Assembly (NCBI RefSeq): GCF_030818795.1
Contig: NZ_JAUTAY010000001.1
Span: 2,666,001-2,730,000 of the forward strand
Length of the DNA: 64,000 nucleotides
Direction of reading: 5' to 3'
DNA from: Microbacterium sp. SORGH_AS_0862
Lineage (GTDB): Bacteria > Actinomycetota > Actinomycetes > Actinomycetales > Microbacteriaceae
Shown here piece after piece: positions 1 to 8,746 of the stretch (the first letter of the stretch is position 1; each line of letters starts with the position of its first letter). A model generated the notes under the pieces. The model was given only the letters and a program-made list of their open reading frames with translations, was not told where the DNA came from and did no database searches. Made by a program: the position numbers and the translations under genes.

Positions 1-1116
1 GACCAGATCGGGCAGTCCATCGTCGTCGCGGTGGTCGGCGTGCTGATGATCGTCTACGTGCTCATCGGCGGGATGAAGGGGACGACCTGGGTCCAGATCG
101 TGAAGGCCTTCCTCTTGATCGGCGGCGCTCTCGTGATGACCGTCTGGGTGTTGGCGATCAACGGCTTCAACCTGAACACGCTGCTGGAGAGCGCGGTCGC
201 CGCCTCGCCGAAGGGTGAAGCGGTGCTGGGCCCGGGACTGCAGTACGGCAAGAACCCGTGGGACTTCATCTCGCTCGCCCTCGCCCTCGTGCTCGGCACG
301 GCGGGCCTGCCGCACGTGCTGATGCGCTTCTATACGGTGCCCACCGCGAAGGAAGCACGGCGTTCGGTGGTGTGGGCGATCTGGCTGATCGGCCTCTTCT
401 ATCTGCTCACTCTCGTGCTCGGTTACGGCGCGGGCGCACTGGTGGGGCCCGAGACGATCGCGGCGGCGCCGGGCGGCGTCAACTCCGCGGCTCCGCTGCT
501 CGCGCTCTACCTGGGCGGCCCCGTTCTGCTCGGCTTCATCTCCGCGGTGGCATTCGCCACCATCCTCGCGGTCGTCGCCGGCCTCACGATCACGGCGGCG
601 GCATCGTTCGCGCACGACATCTACGCGAGCGTCGTGAAGAAGGGGAACGTCCCGCCGGACGGGGAGGTCAAGGTCGCGCGGCGCACGGTCATCGTCATCG
701 GGGTGCTGGCCATCCTCGGCGGCATCGGCGTACAGGGTCAGAACGTGGCGTTCCTGGTCGCGCTGGCCTTCGCCGTCGCCGCCTCGGCCAACCTGCCCAC
801 CATCCTGTTCTCGCTGTTCTGGCGCAAGTTCACGACGCGCGGCGCGGTGTGGAGCATGTACGGCGGGCTCGGGGCGGCGATCGTGCTGATCGTGCTGTCG
901 CCCGTGTTCTGGGGCACGCCCACGAGCGTGTTCAAGGACGTGGGCGTCGCGATCTGGCCGCTCAACAATCCGGGCATCATCTCGATCCCGTTGGGCTTCT
1001 TCCTCGGATGGCTGGGGTCGGTGACCTCACGCCGCGCCGAGGACCGCAAGAAGGCCGCCGAGATGGAGGTGCGCTCGCTCACCGGGTTCGGCGCCGAGAA
1101 AGCGGTCGACCACTAG
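1..1116 (+). CDS. Sodium/solute symporter, acetate/monocarboxylate type (ActP/MctC-like), 3' part
   Basis: The gene enters from the left edge in frame 1, so its start is outside the window; 371 residues are visible. They form successive hydrophobic segments typical of the SSS (solute:sodium symporter) family. The stretch GLPHVLMRFYTVPTAKEARR is characteristic of the cation-acetate symporter branch. A charged cytoplasmic tail (SRRAEDRKKAAEMEVRS) ends the protein. The expected role is Na+- or H+-driven uptake of acetate, pyruvate or propionate at the cytoplasmic membrane. The exact substrate cannot be read from the sequence. It is followed after 21 nt by a convergent gene. Confidence 0.85.
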   Translation, partial: DQIGQSIVVAVVGVLMIVYVLIGGMKGTTWVQIVKAFLLIGGALVMTVWVLAINGFNLNTLLESAVAASPKGEAVLGPGLQYGKNPWDFISLALALVLGTAGLPHVLMRFYTVPTAKEARRSVVWAIWLIGLFYLLTLVLGYGAGALVGPETIAAAPGGVNSAAPLLALYLGGPVLLGFISAVAFATILAVVAGLTITAAASFAHDIYASVVKKGNVPPDGEVKVARRTVIVIGVLAILGGIGVQGQNVAFLVALAFAVAASANLPTILFSLFWRKFTTRGAVWSMYGGLGAAIVLIVLSPVFWGTPTSVFKDVGVAIWPLNNPGIISIPLGFFLGWLGSVTSRRAEDRKKAAEMEVRSLTGFGAEKAVDH

Positions 1117-1137
1117 CGACATCGTCCGGCGGGCGGC

Positions 1138-1656
1138 CTACACGCCCGCCGGACGATGCGCGGCCTCGAGATCGAGCAGGTAGCGCTTGTGCTCGGGGCG
1201 TCCGCCGTACTCGCCGATCGACCCGTCGGAGCGGATGACGCGATGCGCGGGGATCACGAGCGAGATCGGCGTGTGGGCGCACGCCGAACCGACCGCGCGA
1301 TGCGCCCGCGGCGACCCGGCCTCGATCGCGATCTCACCGTAGCTCGCCGTCTCGCCGTAGGGGATGCGGGATACCGCTTCCAACGCGTCACGGGAGAAGC
1401 CGCTGACGAGACTCAGGTCCAGCGCGACCTCGAACGTCGTGCGCGTCCCTTCGAAGTACTCGTCCACCTGGCTGAGCAGCGAGTCGGCATCGTCGTCGAT
1501 CGGTGCCGGCTCCCCGCCCAGGCGCTGCGTCCACGCTGCGAGGACGGAGCCGAACGGCGCGGCGAGGAACTCGAAGCCGATGAGGCCGGCGTCGCTCGTC
1601 AGAACGAGGGCATCGCCGAGGGGCGTGGGATGGATGCGGAAGCCTGTCGGGGTCAT
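1138..1656 (-). CDS. Ogt/MGMT-family protein lacking the acceptor cysteine (PAHR motif)
   Basis: This 172-residue protein has the two-part layout of Ogt-type methylated-DNA:protein-cysteine methyltransferases: an N-terminal domain of about 75 residues, then a DNA-binding/active-site domain beginning IPYGETASYGEIA. The active-site motif, normally PCHRV, reads IPAHRVIRSDGSIGEYGG, so the alkyl-accepting Cys is Ala; the codon is clearly gcg. The flanking His-Arg, the arginine-finger region (SPRAHRAVGSA) and the C-terminal KRYLLDLE helix are intact. Alkyltransferase-like (ATL) proteins, which flag alkylated bases for nucleotide excision repair, carry PWHR or PAHR, so a damage-sensing role is possible. 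ATLs usually lack the N-terminal domain seen here. The start ATG at 1656 has an AAGGA ribosome site nearby. Confidence 0.85.
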   Translation of the reverse strand: MTPTGFRIHPTPLGDALVLTSDAGLIGFEFLAAPFGSVLAAWTQRLGGEPAPIDDDADSLLSQVDEYFEGTRTTFEVALDLSLVSGFSRDALEAVSRIPYGETASYGEIAIEAGSPRAHRAVGSACAHTPISLVIPAHRVIRSDGSIGEYGGRPEHKRYLLDLEAAHRPAGV

Positions 1657-1854
1657 GTGCTCATCCTTCTCGTGCGTGCACTCCTTCCGCGGGGAGAGCG
1701 TCCGCCCGGCGGACAACGCGCGGGCCGGGTGAACGTGGGGAGGAACGGCCGGTCCGTCCGGCGTGTCGCCAATCCGGCGAAACTCGGCCGTGGTTGAGCC
1801 CCGCTCGCCCATCTCACGCCTATGGTGACACGTGTGTGGCGTGGAGAAGGCACC

Positions 1855-4800
1855 ATGATCTCTGGTGCAGACGAGGCGACGAATCCGGTGCGCCCGAGTG
1901 ATCTCGGCGTCGCGGAGCCCGGTGTCGTCGTCGCGCACGTGGCCGACCCCGAGCGCGCACGGCTGCGCGCACAGGCCGCACTGCTCGGCGGGCGCTCGAC
2001 GCTCCTCTTCTATGAAGACTCGCCCGAGCGCGGCATCGACATCAACAAGGCGCACCCGGGGAGCCTGCCCCAGTTCCTGACCGGCCGGTCGACGCTGCTG
2101 TCCAATCTCTACCGCGACGAGGTCGCCCTGCGCACCGCGCGGATGGCGGCGGAGCGGATCACCGCCAAGAACGTCGAGTTGCGCACGGCGCGTGGCCTGG
2201 AGACCGTCTCGCTCGCCGTGGGCATGGCCTCGTGGCGCATCGGCGGGATCATGTGCACTGCTCCGGTGCTGCTGCGGCCTCTCGCGATCCGCCGTCACCA
2301 CACCGACTTCGAGCTCAAGCTCCACGGCTCCTTCGTCGTCAATCCGGAGCTCGTGCGCGCGCTGGGCACCCACTTCGGCATCCACCTGGACTCGGCGGCC
2401 CTCGCCGGCCTCGCTCACGACGGCGCCGTGTTCCGCCCGCAGCCCGTGATCGACCACCTGCGGGCGCTCACGACCCACATCCCGACCTTCACCGTCGTGC
2501 CGCGTCTGGTCGTCTCCAACTTCGTCGATGTGGGCTCGGGCATGGCTCGCGACACCGCCGACCTCGACCACCCGGTGCTGAACGCGCTCGCGGGGCACCC
2601 CGACGAGCGCGCGCGCCTCTCGGTGCGTCCCGCGCTTCCCCGCGTCACCAGCCCGGACGAGCGGACGCCGGCCGCCGACACGCTGTTGCTGGATGCGGAC
2701 GAGGAGCAGGAAGCCGTGCTCGCGCGTATCGCGGCCGGTCACTCGCTCGCGGTGCACACCCTGCCGGGCACAGGAGGCACGCAGACCGTCATCAATGCGA
2801 TCGGCGCCCTCGTGCAGAGCGGTCGTCGCGTGCTCGTGGTCAGTGCTCGCCGATCGACCCTCGACGGCGTCCGCCATCGCCTCGCAGGGATCGGCCTGGA
2901 CGCGCTCGCCGTCACCCCGCGACACCTGCACCGTGATCTGATCCGCGCGATCGGACGCAATGAGAAGGCTCAGCCGCCGAAGGTCGCGGAGATCGACGAC
3001 GCGCTGCTGCGACTGCGCACGGTGCTGCGCGACTACCGCGGCGCGCTGACCGCATCGCATCCCAGCCTCGGCACCTCGGCGCTGCAGGTCGTGCGGCGGC
3101 TGACCGAGCTGAGCGCACTGTCGCCGGCTCCGTCGACCACCGCCCGTTTCGACATCGCCACCCTCGAGGCATTGCGGGACGCCCGGCCGCAGGCGGCGGC
3201 GAAGCTCGTGGCCGCCGCGAAGCTGGGGGAGTTCCGCTTCGGTCCCGACGACTCGCCCTGGTACGGCGTGAGCTTCGACACCACCGAGTCGGCGCGCGCC
3301 GCGCACGCGCTCGCCGGAAAGCTGAGCGGCCGCGAGGTCCCGAGCCTGCTCGAGCGCGGCTACGAGCTGATCGCGCAGACGCGGATGCGGCCCTTCCGCA
3401 CGATCGATGAGCTCGGCGACTATCTGCGTCTGCTGCAGGGCATCCGCGAGACCCTCGACAAGTTCAGCCCGAGCGTCTTCGAGCGTCCGATCGTCGAGCT
3501 CATCCAGGCGCATGCACCCAAGCGGGAATCCGCCGAGATGTCCAGCGCCAACCGACGTCGGCTCAAGCGCCTCTCGCGCGAGTATGTGCGCCCCGGCGTC
3601 CACGTCGGCGACATGTACGAGTCGCTCGTGCGCATCCAGCAGCAGCGTGCGGATTGGCAGCGTCTGGTGGATGCGGGCGTCGTGCCCGAGGTGCCGGTCG
3701 GGCTCGCCGACGTGCACGTCGCGTGGCAGCGCGTGCACGCGCAGCTCGGCGAACTGGACCAGATCCTGCGGCGTCGTGAGTCGAGCCGACTGGCCTCGCT
3801 TCCGGTGGCGCAGCTGATGCGCGTGCTGGCCGGACTCGCCGCCGAGTCGGCGTACTTCGAGAACCTCGTCGAGCGCGCCACGCTGCGCACCGAACTCGAT
3901 CGCATGGGACTCGCGCCCCTGCTCACCGAGCTGTCGGTGCGCCATGCGCCCGAGGACCAGGTCGCGGCCGAGCTCGAGTTCGCGTGGTGGCAGTCTGCCC
4001 TGGAGCATCTGCTGCGCACCGACCGCGCGCTTCTCGGAGCGAACACCGCGGTGCTGGACCGTCTCGAGCGCGACTTCCGGCTCGTCGACGAAGCGCACGC
4101 CGCGGCATCCGGCCCCGTCCTCGCCGCGCAGCTCGCGACGCAGTGGAAGATCGGCCTGGTCGACCATGCCGACGAGGCCGCGGCTCTCAAGCAGGCGCTG
4201 AAGGGCGGTGTCTCGGCCCCGGAGCAGCTCGTGCGGGCGGCGCCGACGCTCATGCGCACGCTCGCGCCGGTCTGGCTCGCGTCGCCCTATGAGGTGCCCG
4301 AGATCCCCGACCACCCGCCGTTCGATGTCGTGATCATCGCGGATGCGGCCGCCCTCTGCCTCGCGGAGGCGGCGCCCGCGCTGCGCCGTGCTCGTCAGGT
4401 GGTGCTCTTCGGCGACCCCGTCACCCAGAAGCCCACCCCGTTCGCGGTCGGCGCGGGCGAGCGCGCGGTCGCGGACGAGTTCGACGAGCCCTTCGACGAC
4501 GTCTCGGTCTTCGAGCGGATGGCGGAACTGCTCGACGTCGCCACCCTCACCCGCAGCTACCGCGCCGGCGGGGAAGACCTCGCGCAACTCGTGAACGATG
4601 CGTTCTACGGTGGCGAGCTCGTCTCGCTGCCCTGGGCCGGTGCCTACCTCGGGCGGGGGAGCCTCAGCGTCGACTACGTCGAGGGCGGAACGGGAACGCC
4701 GGACCCGATCTCGGGTGCCGTCGAGAGCCCGGATGCCGAAGTCGCGCGCGTCGTGACGCTTGTGACCGAGCACGCGGTCAACCGTTCCGGCGAGAGCCTC

Positions 4801-5550
4801 ATGGTCGTCACGGCCAGCAGGCGGCACGCCGAACGCATCCGCGCGGCCGTCGATGTCGCCTTCGCGGGCCGCGCCGATGTGGCCGATTTCGTGTCGCGCG
4901 AGACGGCCGAGCCGTTCGCCGTGCTGACGCTCGAGGAGTCGGTGGCGGAGAGCCGGGACCGGGTCGTCTTCTCGCTCGGGTTCGGGCTGACCAAGCATGG
5001 CCGCGTTCTCAGCGACTTCGGCGACCTGTCGACGGCGGACGGCGAGCGATTGCTCACGGTCGGAATGACCCGTGCGCGTCGCTCGATGGTGATCGTCTCC
5101 TCGATCCGTCCCAGCGCTTTCGAGGACGGCAGGCTCGAGCACGGCGCCGCGACCCTCATGAGCATCCTGGGCGGAGTGGCGGCACGAGCGCGTGAGACGC
5201 GTCTCGAGGATCTCGCCGACCCGTTGACCCGCGCTCTCGCCAGTGAGCTGCGTGCCAAGGGCATCAAGGTCGATCTCGACTACCGCGGACTGCTGCCCCT
5301 GGTGGCGGGCCATGACGGCAAGGCCGTCGTCGTCGAGAGCGACCCGGAGACGCGCCCCGAGTCGCTGCGCGAATCGCTGCGTCTGCGCCCGCAGATCCTG
5401 CGACGGCTGGGGTGGCACTACCTGCGCGTCCACGCCTTCGACCTCTACAGCGATCCCGCGGCGGTCGCGGCGCGCGTAGCGACGCTGCTGGGCGTCGAGG
5501 CGGGCACATCGCCGCAGGCGAGCACGCAGCCCATCGATGTCACCGAGTGA
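1855..5550 (+). CDS. Large SF1-helicase-like protein with degenerate ATPase motifs
   Basis: The protein has about 1231 residues. Its layout follows DUF4011/Upf1-like SF1 helicases with a C-terminal DUF559-type nuclease-like domain. The Walker A region reads LPGTGGTQTVINAIG, where PGTGKTQT is expected, so the catalytic Lys is Gly. The Walker B region reads FDVVIIADAAAL in place of DEAS. The later GDP loop (VVLFGDPVTQKPTPF) is weakened. The LTRSYRAGGE and LLTVGMTRARR motifs and the last 90 residues remain. A DNA-transaction role is inferred from family; ATP hydrolysis is doubtful. The start at 1855 is preceded by GGAGAAGG, while the in-frame ATG at 1822 has no such site. It is divergent from the Ogt-like gene. 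Confidence 0.8.
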   Translation: MISGADEATNPVRPSDLGVAEPGVVVAHVADPERARLRAQAALLGGRSTLLFYEDSPERGIDINKAHPGSLPQFLTGRSTLLSNLYRDEVALRTARMAAERITAKNVELRTARGLETVSLAVGMASWRIGGIMCTAPVLLRPLAIRRHHTDFELKLHGSFVVNPELVRALGTHFGIHLDSAALAGLAHDGAVFRPQPVIDHLRALTTHIPTFTVVPRLVVSNFVDVGSGMARDTADLDHPVLNALAGHPDERARLSVRPALPRVTSPDERTPAADTLLLDADEEQEAVLARIAAGHSLAVHTLPGTGGTQTVINAIGALVQSGRRVLVVSARRSTLDGVRHRLAGIGLDALAVTPRHLHRDLIRAIGRNEKAQPPKVAEIDDALLRLRTVLRDYRGALTASHPSLGTSALQVVRRLTELSALSPAPSTTARFDIATLEALRDARPQAAAKLVAAAKLGEFRFGPDDSPWYGVSFDTTESARAAHALAGKLSGREVPSLLERGYELIAQTRMRPFRTIDELGDYLRLLQGIRETLDKFSPSVFERPIVELIQAHAPKRESAEMSSANRRRLKRLSREYVRPGVHVGDMYESLVRIQQQRADWQRLVDAGVVPEVPVGLADVHVAWQRVHAQLGELDQILRRRESSRLASLPVAQLMRVLAGLAAESAYFENLVERATLRTELDRMGLAPLLTELSVRHAPEDQVAAELEFAWWQSALEHLLRTDRALLGANTAVLDRLERDFRLVDEAHAAASGPVLAAQLATQWKIGLVDHADEAAALKQALKGGVSAPEQLVRAAPTLMRTLAPVWLASPYEVPEIPDHPPFDVVIIADAAALCLAEAAPALRRARQVVLFGDPVTQKPTPFAVGAGERAVADEFDEPFDDVSVFERMAELLDVATLTRSYRAGGEDLAQLVNDAFYGGELVSLPWAGAYLGRGSLSVDYVEGGTGTPDPISGAVESPDAEVARVVTLVTEHAVNRSGESLMVVTASRRHAERIRAAVDVAFAGRADVADFVSRETAEPFAVLTLEESVAESRDRVVFSLGFGLTKHGRVLSDFGDLSTADGERLLTVGMTRARRSMVIVSSIRPSAFEDGRLEHGAATLMSILGGVAARARETRLEDLADPLTRALASELRAKGIKVDLDYRGLLPLVAGHDGKAVVVESDPETRPESLRESLRLRPQILRRLGWHYLRVHAFDLYSDPAAVAARVATLLGVEAGTSPQASTQPIDVTE

Positions 5551-5719
5551 CGATCGCCAGCGCGTCGTCCGCGTGGCGGGCGCGCGGCGCGCTCGGCTGA
5601 CCCCGGCGCCCGGCGCGGTCGATGAGCCCGACAGCAGAGACGACGACGCCGCATCCGCTGCGTCCGAGGCGGGCCCGAACGACGAGCGGATGCGGCGCGA
5701 GGTCCCGCCGCACTATTGA
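5537..5719 (+). CDS. Small hypothetical protein (60 aa) with GPNDER...PPHY tail
   Basis: A 60-residue frame begins with an ATG that overlaps the last 14 nt of the helicase-like gene, which suggests translational coupling. The product is very polar and probably disordered, with a basic N-terminal half and a conserved-looking end, GPNDERMRREVPPHY. Short actinobacterial proteins with a similar PNDxR...PPH(Y/W) ending are familiar from related genomes; that is recollection, not a search. No function can be given. The alternative is that this is a chance frame in the 170-nt gap before mscL. Confidence 0.5.
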   Translation: MSPSDDRQRVVRVAGARRARLTPAPGAVDEPDSRDDDAASAASEAGPNDERMRREVPPHY

Positions 5720-5723
5720 GGCG

Positions 5724-6143
5724 TCAGGGCCGGGTCTTGTTCTGCTGCTCGAGCAGGTCGCGGATCTGCACCAGCAGCTCCTGCTCGGTGGGGGCCGGAG
5801 CAGCTTCGGGCTCGCGCACACCGGCGCGCGCGGCCTGGCGCGCCTTCCACAGGTTCATCGGCATGACGAACGCGAAGTAGACGACGACCGCGACGGCGAA
5901 GAAGCTCACGATCGCCGTGATCAGCCCGCCGATCGGGAACGTGACCGTACCGCCGTAGATGTCGGGCACGGGGATGCCGGGAACGCCGTTCTCGTCGGCC
6001 TTCCAGAAGATCTCGATGAGCGGCGTGATGATCGACGCGACGATCGCGTTGACCACCGCCGTGAACGCCGCGCCGATGACGACCGCGACCGCGAGGTCGA
6101 TCACATTGCCGCGGAGGATGAACTCCTTGAAACCCTTGATCAT
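5724..6143 (-). CDS. mscL: Large-conductance mechanosensitive channel MscL
   Basis: A 139-residue protein that opens with the MscL signature MIKGFKEFILRGNVIDLAVA. Two transmembrane segments follow, roughly residues 14-40 and 68-95, with a periplasmic loop between them. A cytoplasmic C-terminal helix (LLVQIRDLLEQQ) ends it. It forms a homopentameric membrane pore that releases solutes on hypo-osmotic shock. The start at 6143 has GAGGAG eight bases upstream. It lies on the same strand as the FmdB and cyclo-ligase genes, as in mycobacteria where mscL is near Rv0991c-Rv0992c. Confidence 0.97.
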   Translation of the reverse strand: MIKGFKEFILRGNVIDLAVAVVIGAAFTAVVNAIVASIITPLIEIFWKADENGVPGIPVPDIYGGTVTFPIGGLITAIVSFFAVAVVVYFAFVMPMNLWKARQAARAGVREPEAAPAPTEQELLVQIRDLLEQQNKTRP

Positions 6144-6177
6144 CGAATCTCTCCTCATCTCGTCGGCGTCGGGCCGG

Positions 6178-6471
6178 TCAGGATGCCGCGGGAGCGGCGG
6201 GGGCAGTGGGAGTGGTGGCTCCCGTGCTCGATGATGCCCCGGACGAGCCGGAGTCTCCACCCGACGTGCCGGTCGAGCTCGAGGCGGATGTGCCGCCGCG
6301 CGAGTCTGTGCGGTAGAAGCCGGAGCCGTTGAAGGTGACGCCGATCGAGCCGTACTCCTTGCGCAGCATGCCGCCGCACGAGGGGCACTCGGTCAGCGCA
6401 GGGTCGGAGAAGGACTGGACGGTGTCGAAGCGGTGTCCGCAGGACTTGCAGGCATAGGCGTAGGTGGGCAT
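6178..6471 (-). CDS. FmdB-type zinc-ribbon regulatory protein
   Basis: A 97-residue protein. Its first 45 residues match the FmdB putative regulatory family: MPTYAYACKSCGHRF, then CPSCGG, giving a CxxC...CxxC zinc ribbon. The remainder is a low-complexity Ser/Gly/Thr tail ending in Ala/Pro. The matching mycobacterial gene is the serine-rich Rv0991c, and the same neighbours (cyclo-ligase and galU) are present here. The function of the family is not settled. It is probably co-transcribed with mscL. Confidence 0.92.
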   Translation of the reverse strand: MPTYAYACKSCGHRFDTVQSFSDPALTECPSCGGMLRKEYGSIGVTFNGSGFYRTDSRGGTSASSSTGTSGGDSGSSGASSSTGATTPTAPAAPAAS

Positions 6472-6492
6472 GGTGCCTCCGGGGTCAGGCGC

Positions 6493-7098
6493 TCAGCGGG
6501 CGCGCAGCGTCAGGGTGCGGGTGGGGGTGACGACGCCGTCGACGGGCTGGTCGTGCACATCGGTCGGGACGTCGTCGAGGATCTCGGAGTCGTAGACCAC
6601 CGCGTACACCGGCGGGCACTTCTGCATCGAGCCGATGGTCTTGTCGAAGTAGCCGCGACCCCATCCCAGCCGCATCCCACGTCGGTCGACAGCGGCGGCG
6701 GGCACGATCATCAGGTCCACATCGTTGACGGCGATGGGCCCGAGCAGCTCTCCCACGGGCTCGGGAAGACCGAACAGACCCTCGGCGATCTCGCCGTCCT
6801 CGGTGGCGACGGCCCAGTCGAGCAGGCCGTCCACCCTGGTGACGGGGAGGAGGACCCGGATGCCGCGTCGCACCGCCTCGCGCACGAACTCACGCGTGTC
6901 GGGCTCGGCGTTGGTGGAAAGGAAGCAGGAGAGCGATTTCACGTGGTGCGCCGCTGTCAGGACGTCGAGCTGCTGGTGGACTCCCGCGCCCGCGCTCTCC
7001 CGCGCGGCGGCCGACAGCGTCTGCCGCCGCTCCCGCAGGTCGGCGCGGAGTGCGCGCTTGACGTCGTCCACTGCATTGCGATCGTCACCGTCTGACAT
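6493..7098 (-). CDS. 5-formyltetrahydrofolate cyclo-ligase
   Basis: About 201 residues with the family's ATP and folate motifs. The N-terminal RADLRERRQTLS helix binds nucleotide, and the conserved RRGMRLGWGRGYFDK loop lies near residue 145. The enzyme converts 5-formyl-THF to 5,10-methenyl-THF with ATP in the cytosolic folate pool. Two ATGs compete (7098 and 7104) and neither has a clear ribosome site; 7098 (MSDGDDRN) was chosen. The gene is divergent from galU across about 50 nt, exactly as Rv0992c is from galU in Mycobacterium. Confidence 0.93.
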   Translation of the reverse strand: MSDGDDRNAVDDVKRALRADLRERRQTLSAAARESAGAGVHQQLDVLTAAHHVKSLSCFLSTNAEPDTREFVREAVRRGIRVLLPVTRVDGLLDWAVATEDGEIAEGLFGLPEPVGELLGPIAVNDVDLMIVPAAAVDRRGMRLGWGRGYFDKTIGSMQKCPPVYAVVYDSEILDDVPTDVHDQPVDGVVTPTRTLTLRAR

Positions 7099-7151
7099 GC
7101 ACATGATTCTAAGGACCGCAACCGGGGAAGGCGTGCCGATAGGATCGCGGC

Positions 7152-8036
7152 ATGAGTCACAAGCCCTTCAAGGCCGTCATTCCCGCCGCGGGTCTGGGAA
7201 CACGATTCCTGCCCGCCACGAAGGCGATGCCGAAGGAGATGTTGCCCGTCGTCGACAAACCCGCCATCCAGTACGTCGTGGAAGAGGCGGTCGAAGCGGG
7301 CATCCAGGACGTGCTGATCATCATCGGCCGCAACAAGAACAACATCGCGAACCACTTCGACGCGATGCCCGAGCTGGAGCAGAAGCTGCGGGAGAAGGGC
7401 GACACCGGAAAGCTCGCGAAGGTGGAGCACTCCTCCGACCTCGCTGATGTGCACATGGTGCGTCAGGGGGAGCCGAAGGGGCTCGGGCACGCGGTGCTGC
7501 GTGCACAGGCTCACGTCGGGGATCACCCGTTCGCGGTGCTGCTGGGTGACGACCTGATCGACGAGCGCGACCCTCTGCTGTCGAAGATGCTCTCCGAGTA
7601 CGACAAGCGCGGGGCCGCGGTGATCGCCCTCATGGAGGTCGACCCGGAGAGCATCCACCTCTACGGTGTCGCGGCGGTCGAGGAGACCGACGAGGACGGC
7701 GTCGTGAAGGTGACGGGCCTCGTCGAGAAGCCCAAGAAGGAGGATGCGCCCTCCAACCTCGCCATCATCGGTCGCTATGTGCTCGGTCCCGAGGTGTTCG
7801 AGGTGCTCGAGCGCACCGAGCCCGGCAAGGGCGGCGAGATCCAGCTGACCGATGCGCTGGAGGAGCTGGCCACGGATCCCGAGCGCGGCGTCTACGGCGT
7901 GGTCTTCCGCGGCCGGCGCTATGACACGGGTGACAAACTCGACTACATCAAGGCGATCGTCCAGCTCGCCAGTGATCGCGACGATCTCGGCCCGGACCTG
8001 CGGCCGTGGCTGAAGGACTTCGTCGCCGGACTCTGA
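7152..8036 (+). CDS. galU: UTP-glucose-1-phosphate uridylyltransferase
   Basis: A 294-residue nucleotidyltransferase. The N-terminal AVIPAAGLGTRFLPATKAMP motif binds UTP, and LPVVDKPAIQYVVEEA, LLGDDLID (metal-binding Asp) and GLVEKP are all present. It makes UDP-glucose for cell-wall glycans and exopolysaccharide in the cytosol. The length is usual for bacterial GalU. An AGGAT sequence precedes the ATG. Downstream the rimJ-like gene begins after only 17 nt, leaving no room for the glp/moeA gene that usually lies here. Confidence 0.97.
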   Translation: MSHKPFKAVIPAAGLGTRFLPATKAMPKEMLPVVDKPAIQYVVEEAVEAGIQDVLIIIGRNKNNIANHFDAMPELEQKLREKGDTGKLAKVEHSSDLADVHMVRQGEPKGLGHAVLRAQAHVGDHPFAVLLGDDLIDERDPLLSKMLSEYDKRGAAVIALMEVDPESIHLYGVAAVEETDEDGVVKVTGLVEKPKKEDAPSNLAIIGRYVLGPEVFEVLERTEPGKGGEIQLTDALEELATDPERGVYGVVFRGRRYDTGDKLDYIKAIVQLASDRDDLGPDLRPWLKDFVAGL

Positions 8037-8053
8037 ACCGGGGGAGGTTCGAG

Positions 8054-8689
8054 GTGGACCTTTCGGCACCGCGCGAGCACGGGCGGGTCGGCATCCGTCT
8101 GATCCGTGCGCGCGATGCGCGCGTGCTGCAGGATCACCTGATGTCGAACCGCACCTGGCTGCGTCCGTGGGAGGCGACGAGCCCCGACGGCGCCGTTCTC
8201 CTCGACATGAAGATCGGCATCCGCCGTCTCCTCCAGCAGTACCGCGACGGTGCGGGCGTTCCGCTGGTCATGGAGTACGACGGGCGGGTCGCGGGTCAGT
8301 TGAATGTGTGGGGGATCGCACGCGGGTCGCTCGCATCGGCGACGATCGGCTATTGGGTCGCCCGCGAGTTCGCCGGCCGGGACATCACGCCGACCTCTGT
8401 GGCTCTCGCGACGGATCTCTGCTTCACGGAGCTGCGGCTGCACCGGATGGAGATCTGCATCCGGCCGGAGAACGACGCGAGTCTGAGGGTCGTGCAGAAG
8501 CTCGGTTTCCGCTACGAGGGTCTGCGCCGTCGGTACATCCACATAGACGGTGACTGGCGCGACCACTACGCCTTCGCGCTCACCCGCGAAGAGGTGCCCG
8601 AGGGGGTGCTGGCTCGATGGGTCGCCGGCCGCGCACCCGCCGATGCTGCGACCGTGCCGGAGCGCGACCGCATCGCTCGCCCCGACTGA
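8054..8689 (+). CDS. RimJ/RimL-type GNAT N-acetyltransferase
   Basis: About 211 residues of GNAT fold. The protein contains RLIRARDARVLQDHLMSNR, a central IGYWVAREFAGRDITPTSV segment in the acetyl-CoA pocket, and the RimJ hallmark LHRMEICIRPENDASLRVVQKLGF. It probably acetylates protein N-termini, for example a ribosomal protein, or a small amine, using acetyl-CoA. The GTG start at 8054 was chosen because GGGGAGG lies just upstream. It follows galU closely and precedes the GlpR/SepX-like gene, matching Rv0995. Confidence 0.9.
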   Translation: MDLSAPREHGRVGIRLIRARDARVLQDHLMSNRTWLRPWEATSPDGAVLLDMKIGIRRLLQQYRDGAGVPLVMEYDGRVAGQLNVWGIARGSLASATIGYWVAREFAGRDITPTSVALATDLCFTELRLHRMEICIRPENDASLRVVQKLGFRYEGLRRRYIHIDGDWRDHYAFALTREEVPEGVLARWVAGRAPADAATVPERDRIARPD

Positions 8690-8746
8690 CGCCGACACGC
8701 CGACGCTTGCCCGCTTCGCCGCGGTGCGTCGCCTACCGTTGACGGC

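Noticed and set aside
1138..5433. A 1431-residue minus-strand frame spanning the helicase-like gene
   Set aside because: It is the antisense shadow of the helicase gene with arginine/histidine-rich composition and no motifs. Only its last 172 codons (the Ogt-like protein) are real.
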